From contig SGPM01000044.1 in NCBI GenBank assembly GCA_004802725.1, positions 58,046 to 122,045 on the forward strand: 64,000 nt of DNA, read 5' to 3'. A program made the position numbers and the translations under genes. The notes under the pieces are model-generated. The model ran no database searches. It had not been told where the DNA came from and saw only the letters and a program-made list of their open reading frames with translations. Positions 22,435 to 35,398 of the stretch are shown here, piece after piece. The stretch is from Antrodiella citrinella (taxonomy: Eukaryota > Basidiomycota > Agaricomycetes > Polyporales > Steccherinaceae). Within the stretch, counting starts at the first letter, position 1. The number at the start of each line of letters is the position of its first letter.

Positions 22435-25335
22435 TTACCTCCTGGAATCACGATATCTCTCCACAGAGGGCGACCGTCTACGACTCCTCTCCCTTGTATC
22501 ATCCGGCCGTCTGCGGTCGAATCCTCCCCTTCCACCACGAGCGTCCCTTCCAACACTATCTCGGTCTCGGTCATCCCTGGCCTTGTCCCGACGCGGCGGA
22601 CTTACAGAGCGAGTCGGAGACCGTCGTCTGGTACGCGGTGGCGGAGAAGGCGAGCGAGGTGGCGGGCGGGGACGTCGATCTCTTTCCCTGGCCCTTCGAT
22701 CTTGTTCAAACGAAGGCTCTCGTCGCTGGTGCGGTGGAGGGTCACGACGACTCCTATACCTATCTTCGGGTACACGGTCCCGGTCCACGGCCCTGTCCCT
22801 TTCTCTGTCACGATCATCCCTGCCACCTCGCTCTCTTCCGTCGTCTCGAGGACGGGGCGGCGGTGAAGGTGAAAGACGTCTATTACTCTCTCGCTCTCGC
22901 TCCTTGTCGGGACGACGATGGTCGCGGGAGTGGTCGCGGGAGTCATCGCGACGTCTTGGTGGGGTAGAGTCCCGGCGACGACGAGGTCTGGAGCCTTTCG
23001 ACACACTTGAGGAATCTGAGCCAGAATCCGAGTCCTCGCTGTCTGAGTCTGAGTCCGAGTCTGAATCCGAGTCCGAGTCAGACGAGGATGACTCTGCCTC
23101 GAGCATGGCCCGGCGTTGCTCCATGATAATTCGGGGAGCGTTCTGACGCACTTCGTTAGCGGGCGGTTCGGGAAATGTGAGCGGTGAGACATACCTTCAG
23201 ATGCTCACGCATATCTTCTGTGACGACACCAAGACCAATACTTGTCAAGTAATTGATCGCGAACCTCGTGTCCTTGGGATTATCCATAGGGAACATCCCT
23301 CCGCACGCCCTCTGCACCTCCTCGTCCTTGAACCTCTCTGCAATGGTCTTGAATCCCATGCCCTCTGTCATCTCATTCAGCATGATTTTAATAAAGATAC
23401 GACTGCTAGACGTCGTATCATCTTCGGTGAGTTTGATGCACTCCATCGAGACCCAAGAAATGGAGTCGGTGGCGAGCAGGTGTCCAAAGAAGCGAGCGAT
23501 ATTTCGCAGACGGTTTGTCTCGTACCGATGGATAGTGGTGTAATAGTTCCCAAACGCCTGCTCGAAACATTCGTTCCAAACGCGGTTCAACTTGCAAAAG
23601 CGTTCACCGATGAGGCCGTAGAAGGTGGAATATGAGCGCTCTTGAGAACAACACTCGATGATCATGTTGCAGAGCTCAATCTGTGAGTCACTGTAAGACA
23701 ATGTATGACGCTCAGATACACTAAAACGTACCTCCTCCCCTTCTTTCATTTGCACCTTGAGTAACTTGTGGACGGCCTCCTCGTAGTTCAATGCATTCAT
23801 GATCGTGAGGTAGATGACTCGTCGCAGATTCACCAAGTTCGTAGAAGTACGATCCTCAATGCCCTCCTTCTCCTCAACGGCTACGAAAGGTAGGTCAATG
23901 ATGAAAAATGTGTACACACCAAGACAGAACGCACCTTCACCCTCGTCGCTTTCCTCAGATGACTCTTCGGAACCGTCCTCGTCCTCGTCCTCGTCATCGG
24001 AACCTTCTCCGAGAATTTCGGCCTTGATTTGTCTATACCTTTCCTCATGTTCTGTGAATTCGGGGTCGAGTTTGAAGATATCTGCAAAATTCATGTGAGT
24101 AGAAGGACAGATAGAACAAGTGAACATCGACGTACTCAGTCCGTCCTGTACCTGCAGCTCCTCTTCCAGCTGTATCTGATGAGTAATCTGATCGTCCTCC
24201 TCCACCAAATCCAGACCCTCTGGGACAACAGGGTTATCTTTGTACTTGTCCTTGCGGACTTGCATCAAGACTTCGACCATATACTGTACACGGTGACTGA
24301 TAGTACCCTCGTTTAGAACGGCGCGGAAACGTTCAAATGCGGATCCGTTTCCCTTGGGGGAGTGCTCCTGAAGATATGCACCAACTTCGCGCATGAAGCC
24401 GACGGCAATTTCGATAGAGTCGTCCGTAGGGCGTTCGAGGAGAAGGAAGAGAATTTCGAGAGCAATTAGTTCGTGTACGACACCTTGGTTGACGAGATGA
24501 GCTATGAAGGTGGTGGTTGAATGACAAACGATCTGTTGAAGCACATGAGCAAATAAAGTCCACTTGGCAGAGCTGTCATCATACCTTGTCATTGCGCTTG
24601 AAAGCCCTCCGGAACTGGCTGATAAGCCGTGTGAGGACTAACTCACCAACCTGAGGCAATTTCGTATTGATAATAGCCACCAGCGCAGCGAAGACCGGTG
24701 TGAACGGAAGACTGGTAGACTGGGCCTTCATAACGCTCCTAGCAAAGAGGCCACGTCCACGAATCAGGTTTTCAGCGAACAGCTCCGGAACAACGTGCTT
24801 GATGTTTGTGACGTTGACTCGATTGACGATACCGGTGATGGATTTGCGCAGTGCGTCCCAAGATATCCGCTGGTACTCCGGACTCGCCTTATCCTTCGAC
24901 GCCGCTTCCTGCAAAGCACGAACTCGAGCCGGAGGCAAATACACACCTCCAGAACGTCCGCTCGTTAGCTTCGCAAACTCTGCTTTCGCGTCAAATCCTG
25001 CCACCTTGCTGCCGTTCTCCTTGTCTTCCCCCTTCTCCAGCTTCTCCAACTCAATCGCCGCCATGCGAGCAGCCAGCTGACGTTCTCGTTCTGCACGGCG
25101 CACAGGGTCCACATCAGTCACTTTTGGTAGCTGCACAGCGTGACCATTGGCAGCTGGAGATGCAGACCTGCGCCGACTCTGAGGAGGTGCTTCCGAGTCT
25201 TCTGGAGAAACAGACCTGTACGCGGCTTGGTCAGACGAAGCACAGGCCGAAGATATAGTATACATACCGTTTCCTCTTTTGGTGTCCGTCCACGTCCATC
25301 GACGTAGAAGGAGTCGTCGTCGCTACTGTCGCCAT
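22435..25335 (-). CDS. CWC22: Pre-mRNA splicing factor CWC22
   Basis: Spliceosome component that, in animals, brings eIF4AIII to spliced RNA for exon-junction complex deposition. The protein starts MATVATTTPSTSMDVDGHQK and has an acidic/basic linker. The MIF4G domain follows (SGGVYLPPARVRALQEAAS; DALRKSITGIVNRVNVTNIK; PVFAALVAIINTKLPQVGEL), then an acidic hinge (GSDDEDEDEDGSEESSEES). The MA3 domain comes next (TSTNLVNLRRVIYLTIMNAL; ERSYSTFYGLIGERFCKLNR; HRYETNRLRNIARFFGHLLA). The C-terminal tail from about 23150 down is a (SD)n run followed by a long RS/RD-rich region ending at 22435. Several short introns are needed. The RS tail is typical of the animal protein and absent from the short yeast one. 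The start at 25335 is about 255 bases from the divergent TIP-like gene. Confidence 0.93.
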
Positions 25336-25590
25336 TGTGTTCGCTGTGCGTGGCGGCGACGAGGATGTGAAAAGGCGCTCAATACAGGTCTATGTTTGCT
25401 TTTATTGATGCCATTACCCTTTATGGAGCGATGTAGCGCCCACTGTTGCTGAAGGCGGGCCGCTGTTTGACTACGTTCCTTTACCTTTGAAATCATCTGT
25501 TATCTTGTGGAACGAATCTTTAACCTCTCATCCTATGTCGCAAACATAGAAATTACTTCGACGCCACCAGGAACACACATTGACGAAAGA

Positions 25591-28300
25591 ATGCAACCAC
25601 ACCCGCTGCAGTGGGCTACGATCCTGGCTGGTCTCTCCTGGCTCACGCTACCATTACCAACACAAGGGATATGGCCGTTTCCGCCGAAGAGGTTCAGCGG
25701 AAACTCTATGCTGGAGGCAGGATCCCGGGGAATAGATACAGACGGCAGAGTTGTAGCGTTTGGTGACTTCAATGGCGACCAGTTGTGAGTAATGTGACAG
25801 CCGCTTCACGAAAACGTTGGTGCTGAACACCGCTAGTTTGGACGCACTGGGTCTCGGCGGAGACCAGCAGACATTTACTTTTTATCTTTGGAATCATGGT
25901 CAGTCGTTGAAACCGCTATGAACGGACTGGTCATCTCAATATATGACGTCGTCAGAGGAATATGCTTTCGTGAAGTCCGGGTCGTTCCAGCATCCAAGGA
26001 AGGTGTACAATGTCATTCCAGGCGACTTCACTCAAGACGGAAGACTTGACCTACTGGTAGTGAGTCAAGGCACTTCGAACAGAGAGCTTGGGATCAATTT
26101 GTATGTCGGATTGCCAGAAGGTGGCTTCGGTGAGAACCAATGTTTCTTGAGAAGCATACACATAATGACTGAGTGGTTCTCTCAGACACTGATTCCCTCA
26201 GTGCACCTGCGTCTGCCCTGGCGCAACCTATGCCTATGGACATGAATGGAGATATGAAGATTGATCTCTTTGGCGTTACACCGACATCCCCTTCAACATT
26301 CAAGGTCTGGCAGAATGTGTGGAATGCGTCACAGCCAGAGGGGCCTGCGTTCAACGTGTGCGCCGCAAACATCTACTTCCTGTCCCTGCCATTCATTCTC
26401 AATACCATTATCTCACAGCACAGATCCCAAGATGGACGGCGCGCAGTGTAGACTTTCCAACCCTCATAGCAATGCCGCCGTGGATCTGAACGGCGATTGC
26501 TTGGCAGGTGTGTACTGCATTTAAACTGAGGTTACTAGCTGCTTACGTATCCAACTACGCAGATATGTTTCTGGTCTGCGATGAAGACAACGGCAGCGAC
26601 AAGTATTTCCAGATCTGGATCAACAACAAAGAAGATGGATTCGCCCTTGCGCAGCTAGGGAGATTTCCTCGGGGGATGCGGTCTGTCACATTTGGCGATA
26701 TTGGTGCGTGTAATGAATTACTACTCGACAAGCTGTTTCTGAACCGAGAATACTATGTAGACCGAGATGGCACGATAGACATGCTCTTCGTAACCTGCGA
26801 CTCGGTATCGAACGGAAGCGGGATTGGGTCAGGTTGCAACATGAATATCGCTTATAACAAACAACTCCCGCTCTGTTCGTCCACCGCTACACAGAACATC
26901 AAGAACGGCAAGCGAGTGTGTCGGTTACCTACCGATCTTTGCGTTGCAGACCCCGACTTCCAATTCGACCTTCGTGAAAGCCCTGATAATCCAGTGGGTC
27001 CTCCCATTTATCGGTTGAGTGTTCTCTGACAGATTACGTCGTCGCAGGATTTCGTGCGTATCCCCATATCTGACATCTTCCCCTTCCGCCAAGGTGCTCC
27101 CACCCCGCACCTTCTCGTCACCGATACCTCACACAACCCGCCACTTCCATTGCCAATCCGTATCGGCGATGCAAATCAGGACGGTTTCCCCGACATCCTA
27201 GCCATTCTCGCATCAGGGAACGACCGTACGCCTCAGATGGCGTACTCAGTCCATTGTGGCAAGGGCGTGGCCGGGTGTGATGTGAATGGTCGTGGGCGAA
27301 GAGGGTTCCAAGCATTGAAGAAGGGAGGCGAAATACTGACTGGGATCACGGATGCACGAAGCGCGGTGTTCATGGATATCGACGAAGACGTGAGTGTTTC
27401 TTCGAATGATGCGCAATGACCGACTGACGTGGTGGGTAGGGTACGCTCGATATTATGGTACAACGCACCGGCTCGCAGGGTCAAGGCAAAGTTAGCTTCA
27501 TTCAGAACAACTTCTACTACGATGCATTCTTCTTGAAAGCAGTTGGTGAGCTCTTCCCTGTGGTGTCTCGCCTTCAGACCTGATGTCTCTATGCACGATA
27601 GTCCTCAATGGTGCATGCGGTAGCGGACTCTGTGCGACACCAAATAGCTCTGATAAATATCATGTGGGTTGTATCGCCTTATCTCAGTCTTGAGTCTCAC
27701 CGGTTCCCTTTTTTCAGCCGTTCGGGGTCAGTTATTCGGGAGCAACCTACAAGTACACTGTCCTAGATACTTCCGGACGTCGGGCGGCAGCTGAGGGTAT
27801 GTTATTTTCTACTTTCTACCACCACCAGTACAGCTCCTGATTCTGATACCACGTTTCATTCTAGTCGGCCAACTCCCGCAGACTGCATACCACTCCCTCC
27901 TCACGCCATACGCCTACTTCGGTCTCGGCCGCACGAACAATTACATCGAGAACCTGTTCGTCGGGTCGACGAAACACTCGGACCAGCACTTTATCAACAT
28001 GGAAGGTGTCATCCCGAACTCGAAGCTGGTGATCATTCCCCCGCTGGGCAATGACGACGCGAGCTGGAGGAAGGAGCTGTACTTGCGGCCAGGAGAGTGG
28101 ATCCCGTGGGTTACCTTGACTGTAGTGGCGGCGACAGTCCTGCTGGCGATCATTGTGTTCGTGCTACATCTGAGTGAGAAGGTGTGTCTACTCGCTTTTG
28201 TCCACTTTTTATAGGTTAGAACTGACTGCATGAGTTACAGAGAGAGGATGAGTTGGAACGTCGGAGAGCGTCTCACCACATCAACTTCGATGCGCTGTAG
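25591..28300 (+). CDS. TIP/ITFG1-like FG-GAP membrane protein
   Basis: Type I membrane protein related to human T-cell immunomodulatory protein (ITFG1), which has an integrin-alpha-like propeller. It begins with a signal peptide (ILAGLSWLTLPLPTQGI). FG-GAP repeats with Asp-rich calcium loops follow (AFGDFNGDQLLDALGLGGDQ after splicing; PGDFTQDGRLDLLVVSQG; IGDANQDGFPDILAILASG; VFMDIDEDGTLDIM). Near the C-terminus come the conserved block FGLGRTNNYIENL-like (27935-27960), LIIPPLGNDD-like text, and one membrane helix (WVTLTVVAATVLLAIIVFVL). The short cytosolic tail ends NFDAL, as in the family. There are about ten introns. The role in fungi is not established; the family is linked to the secretory pathway and cell surface. 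Confidence 0.88.
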
Positions 28301-28445
28301 TATAGTAACTTCTGCGGGCAATGTGTAACTTATACCCTCTGGATTTTTCTCAAACATCAACCACTTGATTCCCGCGATAGCGACCGAGAGCGAGTTCTCA
28401 GAACATGGAATAACGATAAAGACAGCGCAGAACGACGAATAATAG

Positions 28446-29836
28446 CTACTGCATCATGTACTGCTGTGGAGGCGGCGGCGGCATCATCTGCATCATACCA
28501 GGAGGAGGCATGCCAGGCATGGAACTCGGAGGCCCAAAGCCTGGAGGAGGCGGTGGTGGGTACCCCGCCATGGCCGGATTGTACACGGGCATATTTTGTG
28601 GTGGGGGCGGAGGCATACCCATCGGCATCCCGCCCATCTGCATGGCAGCCTGCGGTACGATCGTCTGCTGGGGCGTGAACCCAGGCGGTGGGGGTGGCTG
28701 GGCTAGCGCGCCGGCGAATTGACCTTGGTACGGGCCCTGATATCCTGGCATGGGCGGAGCACCGAAGCCCATGGGTGCGGGCGGCGGGCGGGCGGAGACG
28801 GGGAGTGCGTTGTTTTTCCGTGCCTGCGCGGCGAGCAGACGTTCGGCGGGTGTGCCGTGGCGTTCTCCTTTGCCGTCTTTCTTGAATGCGTATTGTACTG
28901 AGATGGCTTTGTTCTGGAGGAATTGGCCGTTCATAGATTCGATGGCAGCGTCCGAGGCCTCGAAATCGGTGTAAGAGACAAATCCATAGCCTTTGGATGT
29001 CCCGCTACTTGGGTCTCGAGCAATCTGGGCAGGATGAAACGTCAGGTCACGAGACGTTGCGGAGCAGGTATATGCACACACCTTAGCCGTTGTAGCCATA
29101 ACACCGAAAGCACTGAACGTGTCGTACAGCAGCCTCTCATCCACATTCTCATCCAGATTTCCAATGAACAAGTTTGCACCAACATCGAGTTGCTTCTTGT
29201 CAGACGAGGCCTGTAAATAAATGTTCGTCAGTCATTGATTCACAAATGAGTAGGATTGTCCGAAATGTCTCTGCTGTGCGACAAAGATTTCGCGACAAAA
29301 GCGGGACTGCGGTAAGAGACGAAGTTCGCGGCACACATTGAAGCTGTGACGGCACCCGTGTAGGACATGGATAATGTCCGTTGTCCTCGGACATGACGGC
29401 CTCTGCTGCAACACGAACCTACACGCGAGCCCAGCAACGAAAGCATAACAGAGTGTTGTCACGGACCTTGTTCACCCTGATAGGTTTTCCCCAAAGCTTG
29501 ATCTGATTCATAATCTTACACGCGTATTCTGCATCCTCCTCCGTCAAGAACTCACAGAAACCATAACCCTGGTGCGCCATGGATATTCGATCCTTGGGCA
29601 AGTGTACGTTTACTGTAGGGACAACCGGTTTCCACGTCAACGCGGGTTATCGCAAGAGAAGGATGCTACTCACCAACAGGTCCTGCTTGCAACATGAGCT
29701 CCCAAATGAGCGCGTCCGAACATCTCTCGTCAAGGTTGCCCTGGCGTACGCTCAGTACATTTTCTGTTGAGATTCGGAGAGCACACACCAGATATACTGT
29801 AGCTTCCTGATTCCGGTCGTCTTGTGGTCTTGACAT
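28446..29836 (-). CDS. SF3B4: Splicing factor SF3B4 (Hsh49 orthologue)
   Basis: SF3b subunit that binds pre-mRNA upstream of the branch site within U2 snRNP. The first exon starts [16 protein letters not shown] and is spliced to [20 protein letters not shown], which is RRM1 with RNP2 YLGNLD. RRM1 continues with RNP1 [20 protein letters not shown]2 shows RNP2 [10 protein letters not shown] and RNP1 [15 protein letters not shown], then [20 protein letters not shown], the family signature after RRM2. The C-terminal third is Pro/Gly/Met-rich ([16 protein letters not shown]). Gly/Pro codon bias creates long antisense frames here, which are not genes. One intron, about 29213-29466, is near 250 bases, far longer than the others. 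The stop is TAG at 28446-28448. Confidence 0.94.
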
Positions 29837-31477
29837 TTTGGAGTGGTTGGCAGCGAGTGATTACTGTAGGGTGTAACACGAGAGAGCGATGAGTGAGTTC
29901 AATTTCCCCAAGTTTCGAGCGTGTGAACTTTACCGAATCAAAAAGTAATTCTTTAATTATGAGGAAAACGGTATCATGCGGGGGCATTTTGAGGTCTTCT
30001 GACACCAACTCACCGAGAATCCCGTTCTTGTTATTATCGAAGGTTCGCAAGGGCCATATCCCCTTCAGCCGAGGCGGCACTACATCCATGGCGCATCACC
30101 ACGAGGCTACCGACGCGCGACGCGGCGCGAGCTGCTATCGATGGAAATAAGTGTCAGACGTGCTAGCTTGTTTCCTTCACACTCGATATCGATAATACAT
30201 GCACAGAGTGGAATGTTTGCATGGTTTGACGTACAAATTAAAACAATCTAAGACCATGGTACTCTTTTGAGTACAACTTTTCAGTGCGAGCTGGTTGCGT
30301 CGGGACTCCGACGATGGGCCGCGATGGCCACTGCTTCGACCGACGACCGCCCAGTGCCCACGACACTCTAGATCTCGTTCAAATAAATGCCCGCGCTCTG
30401 TACCTTCAAATATTCTGTGTCGGACCTCGACTCGCTTGGTATGGCACGCGGTTGCGGTATTGCACAAAAGGTAATCTTGTGACAAGCGTCGACGTCGTGC
30501 AGTGCCAGATTCTAGACTCCAATTGTGGCCGTCCGGCGCCGCGGCGTTGGCGCTTACATGAGGGCTAACCGGCCACAGGGCTATAGCCCCAGGGCTAATA
30601 ACCCTCTGGGCAGTCGATCAGACGTCCTCAAGTCGTGTCTGCCATGGTAAATCAGCGCAAATCGCGTTTGTGTATGTCTTTGTCGTTCTTCTGAAACAAG
30701 TGAATTTAAATAAACAATGATTCGTTTGCGTTTGTTTTTCTAGGAGGACGCCCCTCTGAAAGTGGAACTTGGTCAACAAGTTCATCCAAGAACCTCCGCA
30801 TTGAGTTTAGTAACTCTCAGAGGTGATATTTAGGTGCCTAGAAGCTCCTAATAGTACACACGGAAGCAGTGAGTTGATTGAGCCCGGGCTTGAGTATCCT
30901 GCTAATCCTGGTCAGTGACGCCACAGTAGATCCACGGTTCAGCCTGAGCTTTATACCAGTCAGTCTGCAAGATCTGGTATTCCGGGTCAATTAGCATGTT
31001 GGACATATGTGCACCATGGTATCCACCTACTGGCTAGCGAGCGGACCTTATGATCTCAGGCCTGTCATCATTCAAGACTCAAGTACCTCAGAATGATATC
31101 ACCTCCAAGTACCACGGATGCATATTGGTCCCATCGAAGTTTCTTGGCCCAAATAAAAGCGTCCCCATCGAGTCAGGACTCGGGATAAGCTCATACCTTC
31201 TCCCGAAGTCCGTCTTTGCGACCCGTTTCATACCCCACTTTGACCGCTCGGCCAATTGTCCTTCTAATCAGCTTCCGTGGACTCTCGATAAAACGAAGTT
31301 AACACTGGAATGGAAGCTTACCGAGATAATCTTTGCCCTTGCACAAGAAAGCCTTGGCTATCCGAGGTGTAGTATAAAACCCCTCCAGCTGGTATCTCGC
31401 TGCCACCCGGGACCCTTTCAATCCCTCGTACTCTTATTTCCTCTACGTGACGTTCGTTGACCCAACCGACGTCCGCC
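29837..31477. other. Long intergenic region
   Basis: About 1.6 kb between the divergent starts of SF3B4 and the secreted peptide. No credible gene. A minus-strand frame from 30089 down into SF3B4 exon 1 (119 codons) has no known motif and overlaps a real exon in another frame. A GC-rich stretch around 30530-30600 contains short palindromic GGGCTATAGCCC-like text. The right end carries a TATA box. Confidence 0.4.
31373..31379 (+). promoter_or_regulatory. TATA box of the secreted peptide gene
   Basis: TATAAAA sits 105 bases before the ATG at 31478 and is followed by a pyrimidine-rich stretch, the common arrangement for strongly expressed basidiomycete genes. It supports the small gene downstream being real. 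Confidence 0.55.
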
Positions 31478-31836
31478 ATGCTCACTATGCGCTTCCTCGT
31501 CGGAATTACGCTGTGCTTCTGCGCCATGCTCGTCGCCGTCGCGGCGTCGCCCTATCCGATGATGGACAGGCGGGATCAGCACGACCAAATCCCCACCAAA
31601 CGGCAGTTGAAGCAGCTTAAGCTGAAGCGCGGTGATAACTACCCCAACTATAACTATCCTAAGCCTCCTAAGCCCTCCAAGTGAGAGTATTCGCTTTTTC
31701 CGTGGTTGTATGGCGCTGACGTGCCTTCACTCTTCACAGCAATCCGGGCTTCCCATACATCCCTCCTGTCCCTCCTGTCCCTCCTGTCCCTCCTGTCCCT
31801 CCCGTCCCTCCCGTCCCTCCCATCAACTACGACTAA
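31478..31836 (+). CDS. Small secreted Pro-rich peptide precursor
   Basis: Two exons (31478-31680 and 31740-31836, intron 59 bases) give 99 residues. Residues 1-23 form a strong signal peptide (RFLVGITLCFCAMLVAVAA). Dibasic sites follow: RR at 31-32, KR at 41-42 and KR at 50-51, the pattern cut by the Golgi protease Kex2. The part after the last KR starts GDNYPNYNYPKPPKPSNNPG and ends in six PPV units, one PPI and NYD. There are no Cys in this part and no C-terminal CAAX, so it is neither a Cys-rich effector nor a mating pheromone. A TATA box lies at the right distance. I recognise no family. It may be a processed peptide or a cell-wall Pro-rich protein. Confidence 0.7.
31762..31824 (+). repeat. 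9-base tandem repeat coding PPV
   Basis: Seven 9-base units of CCTCCTGTC type, drifting to CCTCCCGTC and ending CCTCCCATC. The unit keeps the reading frame, so copy number can change without a frameshift. Confidence 0.85.
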
Positions 31837-32579
31837 AGGCCGTCGACAGCACAATGGTCGGGTGAGTCCCCTCTGTCAGCGTCATCTTCGACACTTGGAG
31901 GCTGATGTATCATAGATCTATCACACACGGTCAAGCCCATCTGCTATGAACACTACTTGATATCTCCTCATCCCCCCTTCCCTTACTACAGTCAATATAT
32001 CCGGACATTACCGTATTGCTGTATATTCCTCTCTTTAAAAAAAAGCTACATTCAAGCTTAATGTATCCGTATGACGCGGAGACACGCAAAGTTTTTGAAT
32101 CGAATGCATCTATTGTGACGCCAACGCCACCATGCCGACGCGTAAGCGTGAAAGAGAGACTACTGCTGCCTCGACCACTCGATTCCCAAGTGCGACAAAC
32201 ACGGTGAGGTATTAGACACCACAACCACATATACCCCATTCCCAACTATGGACTACTACAAAACATGGTAGGCATTGAGGGGGTAACGACGGGATACGAC
32301 GACAGTGTGTAGTAAGCCTATCCGATACCACGCCCACGAACAGGACGAAAAGAAACAAACTATGACCGTAATAGGGGATGGGAGAGATTGTGGCGGTGAG
32401 TTGACCAGGTCGGGGCAAGCAGTAGATGAGAGAAAGAAAAACAAAGGGATATATGTATCGGCAGTAACAAAGAATAATCGTGTTGTCCGGTCATATGACA
32501 GACGGGGTCATGAAAGGAACAGACAAAGCGTGCATGTGCGTGAAGGGGCTGACCCAAGCAATGAGGTCGGTACCATCCC
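31837..32579. other. Intergenic between convergent genes
   Basis: About 740 bases between the stop of the secreted peptide and the stop of CDC42, probably both 3' untranslated regions. Open frames here (for example 32305-32781 on plus) run antisense into the last CDC42 exons and have no known motif. Confidence 0.4.
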
Positions 32580-33400
<821 letters not shown>

Positions 33401-35398
33401 GATTCCCACTAATCTAATTCAGTAAGCTTGGATAGACCTGGACAGAGCAGAGATAGGATGGTCAGCTCTCGGACGATCAATGTTGAAAGTGCAAGCGCGC
33501 TTGCTCGTGCCTTCCGCCGTCTGGTTGCATTCCTTCTGACAGGCGATGCATGATGTTCCTCATGGCGAACGTGGTCGACAGCGAGGGCTCCTTAACAGCT
33601 AAAAGCACTCACCTGAGGTAATGAGACGATAGTCAAAGGTTTGAACAGGCTTTGAAAGTGTTGTGCAACGGTGTAAAATGCCGAGTTGTCTGGAATACAG
33701 ATAGTGGGACAGTCGTGTTGGCTGATGGATAAGAGGAGGGTTGGGGAGAGCGTATGAGACGAACCTTACCACAACGTCCACGTTGTGTCAACGTTGATGA
33801 GCACGTTGTAGACGACGGTGAGCGGGTCGGAGAGGATGCTGAATGTTTCGAGTGAACTGCCTTGAATTCCCACTGCTGCCTCAAGGACGCATAACAACCG
33901 CCAGATGGTGGCGCGCCTCAAGCAAAACCGGCCCTAAACCAACTCATTTATTTTGCTTCTATTGAATGTAAGTAATCGTTCTTATGATATAAGTAATCGC
34001 ACTATCTGTATACAATGGAAGTAAATACCAGTACTATAGAACAGCCACTGCCAGGGCTAAAATACTCTAAGTAGGCTCGTCGCCGCTCGCGCTTAGACCC
34101 TGGTCGCAACTTGCTTTTAAATTTACTATCAAACTCTCGCACCTATACTGAGCACATCTGTGAGTGTCTTGAAGAAGATTGCTTGAACAAGTCACTTGTA
34201 GTACGGAGAAATCTCAGACGCTCGAGATGTCGTCGGCCCGACAGTCTACTAGTCAAATTGCAGTGCGTAAACCGCTAACTTAGTAACTACGAGGCAGAGG
34301 CCGATGAGAGAAAGAAGGTGCAAACTTCCGATGAGCTTGTCCAGAAAGTCCCGATATTTGTTGTGGGTCAATCGTTCACCTTTGATCGGTTCATGAGACT
34401 CATGACTCCTTGAGCAGAGGATATCACTGAATAGCACAGTCGTACGCGAAGAGTCGCAGAGGATATGACATCGCGTGTGCTGCCGTCTTCTCGGACGATT
34501 TGCGAAAGACAAGACTCAGTTTTTCTGCATCTGAGAACAGATAAAGTCAACGTGCGCCACACATGTAAACGGACATTGGCCATGACACGCCGCTGCTTGA
34601 CAGTGAACACTGAGGACGAAACAGGCCGCGTACAATTCTTAAAACAGGCAGCTCTATAGGCAATCTATAGGTATGTCAATCTTACCTCGCCATGTCATCC
34701 ATAGACGGGAAAGACGTCGTGGCACGAACACAACATTACCACCGTCTCATCTCGTAGTTGTGTAACCGAAAATATTAGCCTATCCTGAACTATCCTGCCT
34801 CGGACGGATTCTGTTCCGCCTAGGCTCCGCTCAGATCGCCACAATGTCGAGGTCCGAAGCCGGATCCGCGATGTGCTGCATTTTGAGGGCTCTCAGGCTC
34901 AGCACCCGTATCTTTTCCACCAGCATCTCTCTCCCTGCAGCTCGAAGCCCACTGAATTCGCATACCATGCAATAGCGCTTCGGCAGCAGGAACCACCGTA
35001 GATGCTTCTTGCATTATCGCCACACCCCGTTTGCCGCTCTGATAGGCTTGTTTTTGCCGCTTGGGAACGAACGACCTCTTCAGTCTTTCTGGCGTGGGGC
35101 CTCAGACTGCCCCACACCCCTTTAGACAGTCATATCGCACGCGCGGTTACATGTCACTCTATTTCTACGGCATAGAGCCCCAATCGTGCCCTGTGTTCCC
35201 TGTTTCATTCTGATTATATTCGCCGGCTTGCCGGTCTAGCATTATACGCAATCGCGAGAAATGCAATACATACGTAGTAGTCGTAGTACAACGCGCATTA
35301 TACGAGGCAGGAAGAGAGATGTCACATATAATACCTGAAAAGCATAAATTATGTTGAAGAGAGTCCGAGTCGTGAGGTCAGAGGGAGCGTGAGTGTGC
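33401..35398. other. Long intergenic region, no gene recognised
   Basis: About 2 kb between the CDC42 start and the stop of the WD40 gene. The right half probably includes a 3' untranslated region, and the left half the CDC42 promoter and leader. Small frames (33633-33884, 34249-34659, 34820-35117) have no recognisable protein character. No repeat or RNA gene that I can support. Confidence 0.4.

Noticed and set aside
22583..23146. 187-codon plus-strand open frame rich in Ser/Arg/Glu
   Set aside because: It is the antisense of the CWC22 arginine-serine tail; codons of an RS/RD repeat read as another simple repeat on the other strand.
28456..28885. Gly-rich plus-strand open frames
   Set aside because: Antisense shadows of the Pro/Gly/Met tail of SF3B4.
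29232..29462. Minus-strand open frames inside the long SF3B4 intron
   Set aside because: They start without an ATG of their own in good context, have no recognisable content, and are most simply intron sequence.
29730..30089. 119-codon minus-strand frame upstream of SF3B4
   Set aside because: It overlaps the first SF3B4 exon in another frame and shows no known motif.
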